A stretch of 64,000 nt of DNA from Gautieria morchelliformis (taxonomy: Eukaryota > Basidiomycota > Agaricomycetes > Gomphales > Gomphaceae), in assembly GCA_015179125.1 (NCBI GenBank), contig WHVA01000245.1, positions 1 through 64,000 on the forward strand, in the 5' to 3' direction. Each line of letters opens with the position of its first letter. Position 1 is the first letter of the stretch. The position numbers and the translations under genes were made by a program. Positions 44,086 to 55,115 of this stretch are shown here, one piece after another. The notes beneath the pieces are model-generated. The model was not told the origin of the DNA and searched no databases. It saw only the letters and a list, made by a program, of their open reading frames with translations.

Positions 44086-44665
44086 ATGTTTCGTTTTCCT
44101 CATCCCCGCTCTGTCTCTGGCTGCCACGGCTGTGGCCTTTCCGGCCTCTAAAGAGAAGAACTCGATAATGTCCTCCCAACGCTCAAACAACACACCCACA
44201 AATCGCCTTCTGCACCATTGAAAGACACGTCGACAAGGCTGATCAACAACCCTTGGGAGCCTTTAGGTCAAGGTGGTATGCGTGGTCTCTGGATTCCCTC
44301 ATGTCCCAACGACTCGCTGCGAATGATGACGTATGACTGGATCCTTTCAGTGGTTCCCTCGAAACGACATCGCAAGTCCAGAACAAATAGTCAACGCGGT
44401 GCAGGAAGGTGTAAACTTGTTTCTAATTCTATCCATCCCTTGGGAGTAACCCACCACTTCTATTACTATTCCTTTACAGTACTGTTCTCAATCAGTGCAA
44501 TCACTCATGAGTCGGGTTACACAGGTTTTACTGTAACACGCGGAACGACATAGGCACCCGCGTTACCTGTGCTGCTTTCCTTGAAGATAGGAATCTGATC
44601 ACCAATCTGATGAGCAGCGTAGGCAAAAGTCGTTTGACCGGATCCATATCCTGGTGTGGTGTTTG
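44086..44665 (+). pseudogene. Peroxygenase pseudogene (copy C)
   Basis: The ATG at 44086 is homologous to the peroxygenase starts, with a TATAAAT at 44042-44048. The signal-peptide region is recognisable but frameshifted. The leader after it, the segment around the intron-1 acceptor (CCTTTCAGTGGTTCCCTCG), and an exon-3 remnant encoding AAFL-like and NLITNLMS-like stretches can be traced. The heme-ligand motif is destroyed (the PCPGLN region is replaced) and the distal half of the gene is absent. Confidence 0.8.
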
Positions 44666-46459
44666 ACAGATGACTTGGAGGCCGAGGCCTGGACCATTCA
44701 AGTTGAATATTGAGTATTCAGATCACCTATTTTCCCGTGGCATCCCCTATATGGTAGCCAATATGTTCTCTCTCATTTATCACGCTAAACGCTGTGCGAG
44801 ACGAGTGGAGAATGAGTGGTCTTGATTTCACTCACTCAGTTCCGCTTTGCCCGCCTCTTAGAGCTTAGAGTTTGTTTGTGTCGGTGACTCGCCGGTGCCA
44901 GCCATGCGCTCAGCTACCCGGCTATCAGTGCTCGAATTCGTCAATCATATGTGCTGAAATGCCTTCACAATTCCCCAATAAAGAACACACGGTTAAGCGA
45001 GTGTAGCGCACATGCCGAGCCACTGAATCAGGAAAATCCGAGGCGTTGTGGCGCCTCGGGCCTCGAGCTTCCGAGAAGCTCCAAGAATCGTCCGGCGGCA
45101 AGCGCTCAGCGCTCAGCTAGAGCGCTTGGAGAATGTCCCCGGTTTTCCTATGCAATGCGAAGTATCGATGGACGGCTGGGTCGCGTAACATATGTGGTTT
45201 CGCCGGATATTCCACGACCCTTCTGCAGTGGCCATGGCTCCATTTCCTTTGTTATTTTCTGACATTAGACAGAGGTTACATATCACGACTCCAAAGTCAC
45301 CTAGTACGACCAACACGGTTCAAGAGTCACCATCCGGTGCCATTCTCAGTGTGTTCCTATAAGAACTTTGTTAATACTCACTGAACCCTTCGACAGTGCT
45401 CACATACATCTTCGTACATCTACGTCGGATTTTAGGACTTGGTATCCCGCGCCGTCTCCTTGGCCCTCAGATGAATTGGCCGGATACTCCGATTATTCTC
45501 ACAGTTGGCATGAGCATACCACGACAGCGCCCCGACGTTCTGTCTACGCGATTGAATGCTATCGGACACACTGCCCAAAAGGACATAGCTATATTTTCAG
45601 TTGTCTCTTCTGACCGCGAACTATGGTGACATCACCGGACAGACCGGAAACTCTTGTTTACGTGCATCTAGTTGACAGCGAAATTACTAAAGAATGTTCC
45701 GTTTTCGCATGAACAATTGTCAATGAGCGGATTCATCCTGCCGAGGATCCCAGAACAACGACCAACGACAAGGTCAAGTCAGTGGGGATTCAGGATGAAT
45801 ATTGCCCCCATGTGTGTCGAAGCTGTAGTACTTTTTCATATCTACAGTAAGTTGTCATCAGATCCCTTCAAGTTCTGCCTCGAGCCTCTTCGCTTGAGAT
45901 TTGCCCGCACCACGTCTCGACATTTCGACAATACTCGGTGTGACATTGTCACGGTGACGTTGGAGCATTACTCTATATTATGTCCCTGATTGCGCAGTGT
46001 CACGGTGTACATGATACGCCGGGTCTATTGAACCACTTCGGAAGGCGCAGAAGCATAACACGGCCACAATTCAAGTTACCCGAGGTTGCGTCATATCATA
46101 CTCGAACCTCCATGTGGACAGAGTTACACACGAATTTCGCATCGGGATTCAATTTTACGCATTAATCGGTATACGAAACCGTGACCCCCTCACCATCACA
46201 GGGAACTCCATTGAACTTGCAACAGCAAATCAAACGAGTTCGTGCTGATGGTTTTGTAGTACAGTGATGAGCTCCACCTCATCGGGCCGGAAACAGCAGC
46301 ATGCTGTGGTGGTATGTCTCTTACTCGCCTTCTCGCGACGAGCGGTCACAGCCTGAACATTACGCATTTGTCAACCTTCCCAAATCCGCAGCCACACCTC
46401 CTTCGATACTGCCACTACCGTCCGTAGCTTTGATAGGCGCCTTTCAGCTCATGTTTGTG
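44666..46459. other. Unassigned region
   Basis: No gene recognised. 45859-45930 weakly repeats 43335-43390 (CCTCGAG...CGCTTGAG.TTTGCC), consistent with duplicated peroxygenase flanks. The other short frames have no support. Confidence 0.4.
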
Positions 46460-46466
46460 TATAAAA
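46460..46466 (+). promoter_or_regulatory. TATA box of peroxygenase B
   Basis: TATAAAA lies 91 bp before the ATG; the leader contains a repeated CATCTCACTTCTTTAATA-like unit (46480-46540). Confidence 0.65.
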
Positions 46467-46550
46467 GCTGGTAGGTGCGATACCTTTCTTAATAGCATCT
46501 CACCTTTCTTTAATACTTAGCATCTCACTTCTTTAATAGTTCTTCAAGCA

Positions 46551-47938
46551 ATGGTTCTGTTTTCAGTCATTGCTTTGTCACTAGCCGCTATGGCTGCAGC
46601 ATTTCCGGCCCACCAGTCACTTGCAGGCCTCTCCAGGGAAGAGCTTGACGCTGTCCTCCCGATGCTCAAGCATCGCAGCCCCGAGTCACCTCCTGGGCCG
46701 CTGAATGACACATCGACAAAGCTAGTCAACGACGCGGCTCACCCTTGGAAGCCGTTGCGTCCAGGAGATATCCGTGGTCCTTGCCCCGGTCTGAATACTC
46801 TGGCGTCTCACGGGGTAAATACAAGCCACTGCGAAATTTTCTTGGCTTATAATTGGGTATTTTCAGTACCTCCCTCGCAATGGCATCGCAAGTCCGACAC
46901 AAATAATCAATGCGATTCAAGAAGGTGCGTATTTTTTTCATGTTCGTCCTTTGGCAGCAATCCAATCGTTCGTGTGCTTACACAGGCTTCAACATGGGCA
47001 ACGATATAGCCACCTTCCTTACCTTCGCTGCTTTCCTTGTCGACGGCAATGCTATAACCAACCTGATGAGTATTGGAGGCAAGAGTCCTTTAACCGGCCC
47101 TGATCCGCCATCGCCTGCTATTGTTGGTGGACTTGACACCCACGCCGTTTTCGAAGGTATGTTGTATTCTTTCCTTTGATTCTACCATTGATCACCCCTG
47201 TACTTTAGGTGATGCCAGTATGACTCGCGGTACAAATTCTTCTTGTTTCTTGCCAACCCAGACGCTAATAGTGTCTTGAAGGCGACGCATTCTTCGGAGA
47301 TAATCATAGTTTCAACGAGACTCAGTTCGACGAAGTGAATATTTACACCTGCTTCGTCAGATGGATGCCGCTGACACCTTAATATAAAGTTCGCCTCATT
47401 CAGTCAACGCTTTGGAGCAGGGAAATATAACATGACCGTGGCCGCCGAGTTCAGGTTCCAGCGCATACAAGAGTCGATCGCTACCAACCCCAACTTTTCA
47501 TTCATCTCACCACGCTACTTTACGGCATATGCCGAGTCTGCTTTCCCTCTCCTTTACTTCGTGGATGGCCGTGTGGAAGACGGGCAGCTTGACATGGACG
47601 CTGCGCGTAGCTTCTTCCAGGACGGCCGGTTCCCCGAGGGTTTCTTCCGCGCAAACAGGTCCATGGGTTTCGCAGAGGTCGGACAGGGCATGCTTGAGGT
47701 ATTCGCACCACACCCGGTCCAGCCTGGGAACAACCAAGGTGTCGGGAATTACGTCCTCGATCCCGCATCAGGCAACTTTAGCGACAGTTGCCTGCTATAC
47801 ACCAACTTCGTGAATGGGACCGTACGGTCATTGTACCCCAACCCGACTGGTGCCCTGCGTACGGCCCTAAATACCAATCTTGACATTTTCTTTCGCACAG
47901 TAGGCAACTGCACTCAGGTGTTCCCCTTTGGCCAGTAG
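46551..47938 (+). CDS. UPO: Unspecific peroxygenase B (secreted heme-thiolate peroxidase)
   Basis: Six exons with the same structure as copy A: 46551-46814, 46867-46924, 46986-47156, 47209-47229, 47282-47334 and 47390-47938; 371 residues. It has a signal peptide (VIALSLAAMAAAFP), Cys78 in RGPCPGLNTLASHG, EGD, RYFTAYAE, FVDGR and a C-terminal NCTQVFPFG. Differences from A cluster in the C-terminal third (for example FPEGFFRANRSMG and VEDGQLDMDAA), which lines the access channel in this family, so substrate range may differ. Introns 4-6 are strikingly similar to those of copy A, pointing to a recent duplication or gene conversion. Confidence 0.93.
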
Positions 47939-48560
47939 ATAGGCTAGGCATTACAGCAAGAACTTGCTGTTGATGGCGAGCGTAGTCAGTGGGCCGACCT
48001 TTTTAAATTTCCTGTCTTTCAACTCCATGACCGTGACGTGGGGTAGTGGTACTAATGTATTATACCTACGACCGGCATAGTTTATTTATTTTTTAGACGA
48101 ACCTTGCGCTTGAATAACTCCAACATAATTTAACTTCTCATGCCATTGAGGAATTTGAAGGCGCTGCCAGCCATATATATGTGCTTTTCGAGCATCCATA
48201 CTACACTATCATCTATATAATATATATGGCCAGAGAGTCAAGCGTCAAGGCTTTCAGCTTAGCCTTGAAATGACTTCGATCGAACGTTTGTCGAACCCCG
48301 CACTTCTTAACTAGCTTACTGTGATCGCCTTAGTTATTCCCCGGACTACTTTTCTCCCTCTCAGGTCGTCCTTCCTTGCCCCATACTTCTCGCTTCCCTC
48401 CGCCTCCGAGTCGTGCTGTGCTGCACCTTCAAGTTACACCGTGCCTCCTTTCAAGTCTCTCCACCGTTCACTCCGACTTTCCCTCCCCTCGCCGCCTTTC
48501 ACCCGATCCACTTTGCCCCGCGTGTCGCCACGCTTCCCCCTTGGCAGTCTTCCTTTGGCA
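47939..48560. other. 3' flank of peroxygenase B and pyrimidine-rich stretch
   Basis: TATATAT-rich DNA near 48170-48230, then a CT-rich block (48330-48560) that is open in several plus frames but looks low-complexity. No gene supported. Confidence 0.45.
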
Positions 48561-48564
48561 CATC

Positions 48565-48930
48565 ATCGCTCCCTTTTTTATTTATTTTATTTTATTTTAT
48601 TTATATCCATTTATGTCTTTTGGGGCCGCGCCCTATGTAAGACGAGGCATACAAAGATTCCGTCGAAATGTTTGTTCTATCTACTTATTTGTATCCATCT
48701 CTGCATAAGCTCAGGGGAAATTAGTCCCGAGCTTGTCCGTGCCTGTGAAAAAGCGAGGGGTTGGCTTCCGCGCGGGCTGACTCGCGGGCTATTTTCTTCT
48801 TTCTGGTTTATAGCGAGACGTCCACGAAAGTTTGTCTGAACCTTCCCGTAATCGCTTCCTTTGTCCCCGGTCCTTGGTGGCACGCCCTTCCAATGCGCTT
48901 CAATGCCCCCTCAGCCCGCTTTCTTTGTCC
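48565..48930 (-). mobile_element. 5'-truncated LINE tail
   Basis: Read on the minus strand, this follows the last 130 bp of LINE ORF2 and the 3' untranslated region of the element at 1761-7831: the GTTCAGACAAAC region, CCTCGCTTT, GCACGGAC, CCTCGTCTTACATAGGG, CGGCCCC, ATGGATA and an ATAAAATAAAAT tail. Divergence is substantial, so it is an older or related subfamily member. Its upstream side is cut by the copia element at 48931. Confidence 0.85.
48926..48930. repeat. Copia target-site duplication, left
   Basis: TGTCC, repeated at 53669-53673. Confidence 0.85.
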
Positions 48931-49233
48931 TGTTGAGGTTTGAGGACGAGCGGGGGTAAGCGGAGAACGCAGGGACGCGTCCGATGCGCGGACGCGTAGT
49001 TAGGGAGCCACGGTCATAGTCGACCGTGGCAGTATATTACTCGCAGTACAATTAGTAGTACCTCAGTGAATTACCCATTCACTGAGGTACGTCCCATTCG
49101 CGTATACTGAGACGTACGGTAGCTTACACTATGTCTGTAGCTCCTTCGTCTCTAGGTACAGTAGCAATAGATGCTCAGTGAATTACCCATTCACTGAGCT
49201 CCTTCGTCTCTAGACACTGCGCTAATTGCAACA
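48931..49233 (+). repeat. Copia 5' LTR (303 bp)
   Basis: Contains two copies of a 25-nt hairpin (CTCAGTGAAT...ATTCACTGAG) at 49062-49086 and 49174-49198, exactly 112 bp apart, plus the stems GACGCGTCCG/CGGACGCGT and CCACGGTC/GACCGTGG. It is 112 bp longer than the 3' LTR. Confidence 0.92.
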
Positions 49234-49245
49234 GGTTATGGGCCC
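49234..49245 (+). promoter_or_regulatory. Candidate primer-binding site
   Basis: GGTTATGGGCCC directly follows the LTR, the position and type expected for initiator-tRNA-Met half-molecule priming in copia elements. No pairing was computed. Confidence 0.5.
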
Positions 49246-49258
49246 CGCAGAGCCCACG

Positions 49259-52200
49259 ATGTCTACCGCAACCTCTAAGTCATTCGTCGTCCCGAAGCTG
49301 GCCAGGGACGGCACGAACTGGGTCACCTGGAAAAGTCAGACGTTAGCAACCTTGTCGGAGACCTGTGGTGCCAAACGTCACCTGGACGGGACCGCCAGGA
49401 TCCCCCCCTCGATCCCCACCTACCCCAGCGGTCACATGCTAACGGAGAAGGAGGAGGAGGACCTGGACACTTTGGAAAAGCGCTGGGATGATTACAATCA
49501 GCGGGAGGCCACGATCATGGCTCAGGTATTTACCACGGTCCCCGACAGCCTCCTCATCGAGATCCGAAACCTCCCTACAGCCAAGGAGGTGTGGGACGCC
49601 GTGTGTGCGAAGCACGAAACCAAGGCACTCACCGTTAAGGTGGATATGCGGCGCCGGATGTAGGAAATGAAGTGCGAGGACGAGTCGAATGTCCGTACGC
49701 ACTTGGAGGCACTCATGAGGACGCAGGAACAGCTGGCAGGGATGAACGCCGCACTTACCGACGATGACCTAGTCACCGTTATCCTCGGCTCGCTCCCTAA
49801 GTCGTACCGCCCGCTGATAAATGCGATCGCGATGTCCGCGGCGCATGCGAAGGCCAAGCTGGAGCCCGATCAGGTCGTCGGAACCCTGATTGACGAGTTC
49901 GAACGGTTAGCGATCGAAGAACGCCAACTGAAAGCCAGCGAGAACGCACTCGCAGCATCCAAAGGCCACGGGAGACCCCAGGCACGCAGCAGCTCCTCCA
50001 GCACCACGAAAACCGACGTGGAGTGCTGGAAATGCAGGAAGAAGGGGCATCTAAAAGCAGACTGTCATTCTAAAGTGAAAAAGAAGGATAAGAAAGAGGA
50101 CAACAAGAAGGGAGGCGGATCAGCGAACGTGGCAGCGGAAAGTGAGGACTTTGCGTTCACCACAACGTTCGCTGGGACCACGCTCGCGCTGGGAACGAGT
50201 GCATTGACGGGACGGGAAGTCGACGTCTATGACTCGGGCGCGTCAGGTCATATGTCACCGAGCAAACACCGCTTCCTCACCTTCAAGGAGATTGCACCAT
50301 GCGCAATCAATGCTGCAGACAAGACTGTGTTCAAAGCTGTCGGCATAGGCAGCATGAGGGTCGGAATCCCGAACGGAAAGACGACGACGCACGTTACCTT
50401 AAAGGACGTGCTGTACTGCCCTGATCTAGCGTTTACGCTAATCTTGCTGACGTGCTGCGACACCGCGGGGTACTCGGTCCTGTTAAAGGACCAAAGATGC
50501 TTGATTCGGGATAAGCGAGGGACGCTGCTTGGGCAGGTCCCGCTCTCGAATGGACTGTACAAGGTGGAACACGAGTCCACAGCAGCGGCGACGAGTGCAG
50601 TGCGGAAAGTACTCACCCTGGACGAGCTGCACCGGCGTATGGGACACATATCCCGCAGGTCGCTCGAAAGCTTGTTCAGGACGGCGTTATCACAGGACTG
50701 GAGCTAGACGCAGCCAGTCAGCCTGGCTTTTGCACAGCATGTGCGCAAGCCAAACCTACCAGAAAGCCGGTCCCGCAGACGCGAGAGGGACCACGGGCCG
50801 TGAAATTCGGCAAAAAGGTCCACTCGGACGTGTGGGGACTGGCGACCCCCCAAAGCTACGACGGCAAGGAGTACTTCGTTAGTTTCACCGATGATCACAG
50901 CAGGTGGACGTACCTGGTACCCATGGCGAGGAAGAGCGACACCCTCCGCTGCTACCGGCAATACGAGGCGTGGGTAGAGACCCAGCACAGCGTGAAGCTG
51001 AAGGGCCTGCAAATGGATCGCGGCGGTGAATACCTCTCCGAGGAGTTCAGCGCTCACCTTAAAAGCAAGGGAACAGTTCGAAGCCTGACCGTACACGACG
51101 CCTGAAGAGAACGGTGTGTCAGAAAGACTCAACAGTACGCTGCTGGAACACGCATGTGCAATGCACCTGGCAGTCGGGTTGCCCAAATTTCTCTGGACAG
51201 AGTCGGTGCAACACGCTGTCTGGTTGAAAAACCGGACATCCACGCGTGCACTGGACGGAAAAACACCGTATGAGATCATGCACCGCGTAAAGCCGGATCT
51301 TGCAGACTTACCGGAATGGGGCGCGAGGGTCTTTACCCTCAGAGAAGACTGCGGCAAGCTGGAAGCCAAGGCGGACGAAGGCAGGTGGGTCGGATACAGC
51401 GACGAAAGCAAGGGGCACAGAGTGTACTGGCCTGGCAAACGTCGAGTGACCGTCGAGCGCAACGTTGCGTTCGACGAGTCCGTCCTGGTCGTCCCGAGCG
51501 ACGCGCAGACTGAGGGGGAGCTAGCCACCCAGAACAGTCAAGGCGCCGCTCACGACCACCTGCCCGCGCCGCGCACACTCCTGCCCCCAGCCGCACCGCG
51601 CGTCGACCCCCCTGCACCAAGAATCGATCCTCTTGAAGGATTTGAAGCGCCGGACCCACCTGAGGAGCAGCCACAGGGCAGGGGACACAGGGCGCGCAAG
51701 CCCTCTGCCTACATAAGGGACATCGCCGACGGTGCAGGCAGCAGCACTGGTCGCGCAAGTGCCCCCATGTACCCTAAGGGCCTGCCGGTACCCACTGGGA
51801 ATGTGGCCTTGGCGGTCCTGGAGGAACTGGAGGAAGTCTGCGCGGAGGATGGGAGGATGACGCGTCGCCCCCTAGAGTTTTTGATGGTGGCGTCTATCCA
51901 GAGCGTGGGAACCGAGCCGGTTAGCCTGGACGACGCGCGTTCACGCGAAGACTGGCCGGCCTGGGACACTTCCATAAGGCGCGAGTTGAACCAGCACGCC
52001 GAATTGGGAACCTGGGACCTAGTGGAACCCCCAGGTGGTGTGAACATAGTGGGCAGCAAACTAGTATTCCACTACAAACACGACGCCAACGGCAAGATTG
52101 TGAATCGCAAGACAAGGCTTGTCGCGCAAGGCTTTTCGCAAGCTGAAGGGATTGACTACAACGAGACATTCTCCCCTACCGCCAAACTCTCCGCCATCCG

Positions 52201-53470
52201 CATCATCGCCGCTATTGCTGTCAGGAACGATTGGGAGCTCGAGCAGACGGATATAGACGGCGCGTACCTCAACGCCCCGATCACTGAGGTCGTTTACATG
52301 CGTCAGGCAAAGGGGTATGAGACCCCTGGCAAGGAGCACCATGTCTGCCACCTCAACCGCGCCATTTACGGCCTGAAGCAGTCAGGCAGAGAATGGTATA
52401 ACATGTTCTGCAGGATCATGTTCAGTTTTGGGTTCGCATGATGTGAGGTCGAGCACGTGGTCTTTCACAGGTATATCGGGCAGGACGCCCTCATCGTCGC
52501 TGTAGATGTCGACGATCTTACCATGGCCGGGAATTCCAGAGGTGCGATCAGCAGGTTTAAGGACGAGCTGTGCACTGTTCTCAAGATCAAGGACCTGGGG
52601 GACTTGCATTGGCTATTGGGAATCGAAGTGAAGAGAGATCGCAAGTTACGCACGATCTCCCTATCGCAGCGTGCCTACGTACAGAAAATCCTCATAAGAT
52701 TCAATTTGCAGGACGCTAACCCGCTTGGGACCCCACTCGACCCTCACCACAAGCTCTCCCTGTCACAATGTCCGTCCACCCCATGACAATTCGAAGATAT
52801 GCGCGGCGTACCTTACAGGGAAGCCATTGGCTCCCTCATGTACGCAGCGCTGGGCACCCGCCCGGACATTTCCTTCGCTGTATCATTCCTCTCGCAATTC
52901 ATGCAAAATCCTGGAAGACCGCACTGGGAGGCAGTCAAAAGAGTTTTCCGTTACCTAAAAGGGACGAAAGATGTGAGTCTCATCATTGGGGGAACAGGGA
53001 AAGGACTCGAGGCGTTCTCGGATGCGGATTGGGCGTCGCAAGAACACCGTCACTCGATCTCCGGATACGTCTTCACAATGGGAGGCGGCGCGGTCTCCTG
53101 GAGCTCGAAGAAGCAGGCGATCGTCGCGCTATCGACTACTGAGGCCGAGTACATTGCGGCGACTCATGCGGCAAAGGAGGCACTATGGATAAGGATGTTT
53201 CTCGCTGAGATTGCGCGCCCCTTGAGGAAACCTATTACCATACATCTGGACAACATCTCCGCCATTTCTATCACGAAAAATGACGAGTATCACCCCCGTA
53301 CGAAACATATTGACATTCGATATCATTTCATACGACACTCGGTCCAGGAGAATCTACTGAGCATTGACTACGTGCCCACCGCAGACATGGCGGCGGACAT
53401 GTTCACGAAAGGGCTCCCTCGGCACAAGGTCCTCCACATGAACCAGCTGGTTGGGCTGCATTCTGCTTAA
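49259..53470 (+). pseudogene. Copia Gag-Pol polyprotein, broken
   Basis: Gag starts at ATG 49259. A zinc knuckle (CWKCRKKGHLKADC) lies near 50025, the protease motif DSGASGHM near 50235, and an integrase HHCC module (LHRRMGHIS...CTACAQAK) and core (HSDVWG, FTDDHSR, DRGGEYLSEEF) at 50630-51060. Reverse transcriptase has VDVDDLTMAG near 52505, a variant of the usual YVDD, and RNase H has SDADWA near 53015 and ALSTTEAEY. Damage: in-frame stops at 49661-49663 (TAG), 52439-52441 (TGA) and 52784-52786 (TGA), and frameshifts near 50670 and 51102. Otherwise the domains are well preserved, so inactivation is fairly recent. Confidence 0.92.
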
Positions 53471-53477
53471 GGGGGAG
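53469..53477 (+). promoter_or_regulatory. Copia polypurine tract
   Basis: AAGGGGGAG directly before the 3' LTR, the expected plus-strand primer. Confidence 0.8.
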
Positions 53478-53668
53478 TGTTGAGATTTGAGGACGAGCGG
53501 GGGTAAGCGGAGAACCCAGGGACGCGTCCGATGCGCGGACGTGTAGTTAGGGAGCCACGGTCATAGTCGACCGTGGCAGTATATTACTCGCAGTACAATT
53601 AGTAGTACCTCAGTGAATTACCCATTCACTGAGCTCCTTCGTCTCTAGACACTGCACTAATTGCAACA
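53478..53668 (+). repeat. Copia 3' LTR (191 bp)
   Basis: Same ends as the 5' LTR but with a single hairpin copy (53609-53633). It lacks the 112 bp between the two copies of the 5' LTR, and has a few substitutions, including CGCG to CGTG and GCGC to GCAC. Confidence 0.92.
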
Positions 53669-53673
53669 TGTCC

Positions 53674-54540
53674 TTCCTTTCTGCTAGTACTAGGTTTCTT
53701 CCTTCCATCCTTACCTTATCATTTCTTCATTCACACTCTTCGATTCGTTTGGAATGCCAAGGAGAGTAACATCCTTAATTTCCAAAGACGCAGTCCATCA
53801 CGATGACTAACACAATTATAACCTCCGCGCGTTTCAGGATGGCAACATCCCTGGACTTTGTCTCTTGCCACGGCAGGCAACCCGCCGCTGGTCCCCCAGC
53901 GGCGGTCAAAACTCCTCGCATCTCCAGTGCATCCACGGGTGGTAAATGGGACAGCACGAATAGATACATGGTGCTAAGCGAGCAGGCAAGAGAATTCACG
54001 AGCGGGAGAGCAACACGAGCAAAGAGGGCAACCACGATAGCACATGTTTCTGACAGAGAGGTGGAAACGCCAGGCAGGATGAGACGAGTTGGAAGAAGAG
54101 TATAGACAAGAGGACGCACAGAGAAATAAGTCGATATCGCCAAGTCTCAGCTTTCAGGGTGCACTAATGGTCAGAAGTGACTGAGGTGGGAAAGCGGTAG
54201 CCTAGAGTAAGAGACCGACTGGGCTAGCGACGATAGGTGGGAAAGACTAGCGAAATTCCCGAGGCAACTTCCCACCGGGATAGCGAGCGCGCCAGGTAGT
54301 GACTCTATGAGGGAGGGGAATAGAGATGAGTAATGGTAGATGTCTAATCGTCAGTGAAAATCCGACTCTAGGATGGTATTGACTTACTGAGCTTGACATG
54401 GACTCCGATTGGGTCACCGTCGCCGGAAGGTACATGTCAAGAGGCTGATGTCAGTATATTGTGTGATAATCGAACTGGAAGAACTCACGGGTGGGCCCTC
54501 CCCCCTTCCCGGCCCACCAATTTAGTCAATTATGGTCCTA
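53674..54540. other. Unassigned region
   Basis: A minus-strand frame of 122 codons (53775-54143) is the longest; it is Leu/Val-rich with no recognised motif. 54300-54430 resembles a degenerate unit of the tandem repeat that follows. Confidence 0.4.
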
Positions 54541-55115
54541 CCAAAAATATTGAATTGACTTACCGCTTGTGACCAGGGTTGAGTCGCCGTGGAGGCGCCG
54601 TTGTCAGAAAGTAATGGAGATCCAGAGCAGCCGGAGCGTCATGAGCAGCCGAGCTGGAGCCGAAGAAACAGGATAGCAGGCAGTAGCAAGCGAGTACGAC
54701 AAGCAGAAAACATCAGGCCCCAGTAAGAACCAGGTCTGAGCTGGCCAGCAGAGGAGCGCAGCAGCAGGTATGCGTCAACTAGCGAATCTATGAGAGGGAG
54801 GAGAGTGGAGATGAATAACGGAAGTAGTGGCGACAAAAATATGGAATTGACTTACCGCTCTTGACCAGGGTTGAGTCGCCGTTGTCGGAAAGTAATGGAA
54901 ATCCAGAGCAGCCGGAGCGTCATGAAGAGCTGAGCTGGAGCCAAAGAAACAGGATAGCAGACAGTAGCAAGCGAGTACGACAAGCAGAAAACATCAGGCC
55001 CCAATAAGAACCAGGTCTGAGCTGGCCAGCAGAGGAGTGCAGCAGCAGGCGGGTAGGCGTCGACTAGCGAATCTATGAGAGGGAGGGGAGTGGAGATGAA
55101 TAACAGAAGTAGTGG
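54541..55115 (-). repeat. Two tandem units of about 290 bp with exon-like cores
   Basis: Units begin near 54541 and 54831 (ACAAAAATAT.GAATTGACTTACC) and agree closely, including CCAGAGCAGCCGGAGCGTCATGA and CATCAGGCCCC. On the minus strand each has CGGCGACTCAACCCTGGTCA followed by a good splice donor, GCG|GTAAGTC, so each may be a duplicated short exon plus intron. A third degenerate unit lies at about 54300-54430. Confidence 0.75.

Larger units (their letters stand above)
48931..53668 (+). mobile_element. Ty1/copia LTR retrotransposon (defective)
   Basis: The order is LTR, gag, protease, integrase, reverse transcriptase, RNase H, LTR, flanked by the 5-bp duplication TGTCC. LTRs begin TGTTGAG and end GCAACA. 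A polypurine tract (AAGGGGGAG, 53469-53477) abuts the 3' LTR, and GGTTATGGGCCC after the 5' LTR is the likely primer site. Internal stops and frameshifts make it non-autonomous. It is nested in the truncated LINE tail. Confidence 0.93.

Noticed and set aside
48321-48839. 172-codon plus-strand frame
   Set aside because: It runs through a CT-rich stretch and then antisense through the truncated LINE tail, so it is not a gene.
51339-51758. Cys/Arg-rich minus-strand frame in the copia element
   Set aside because: It is a shadow of the integrase C-terminal region; no start context or motif supports it.
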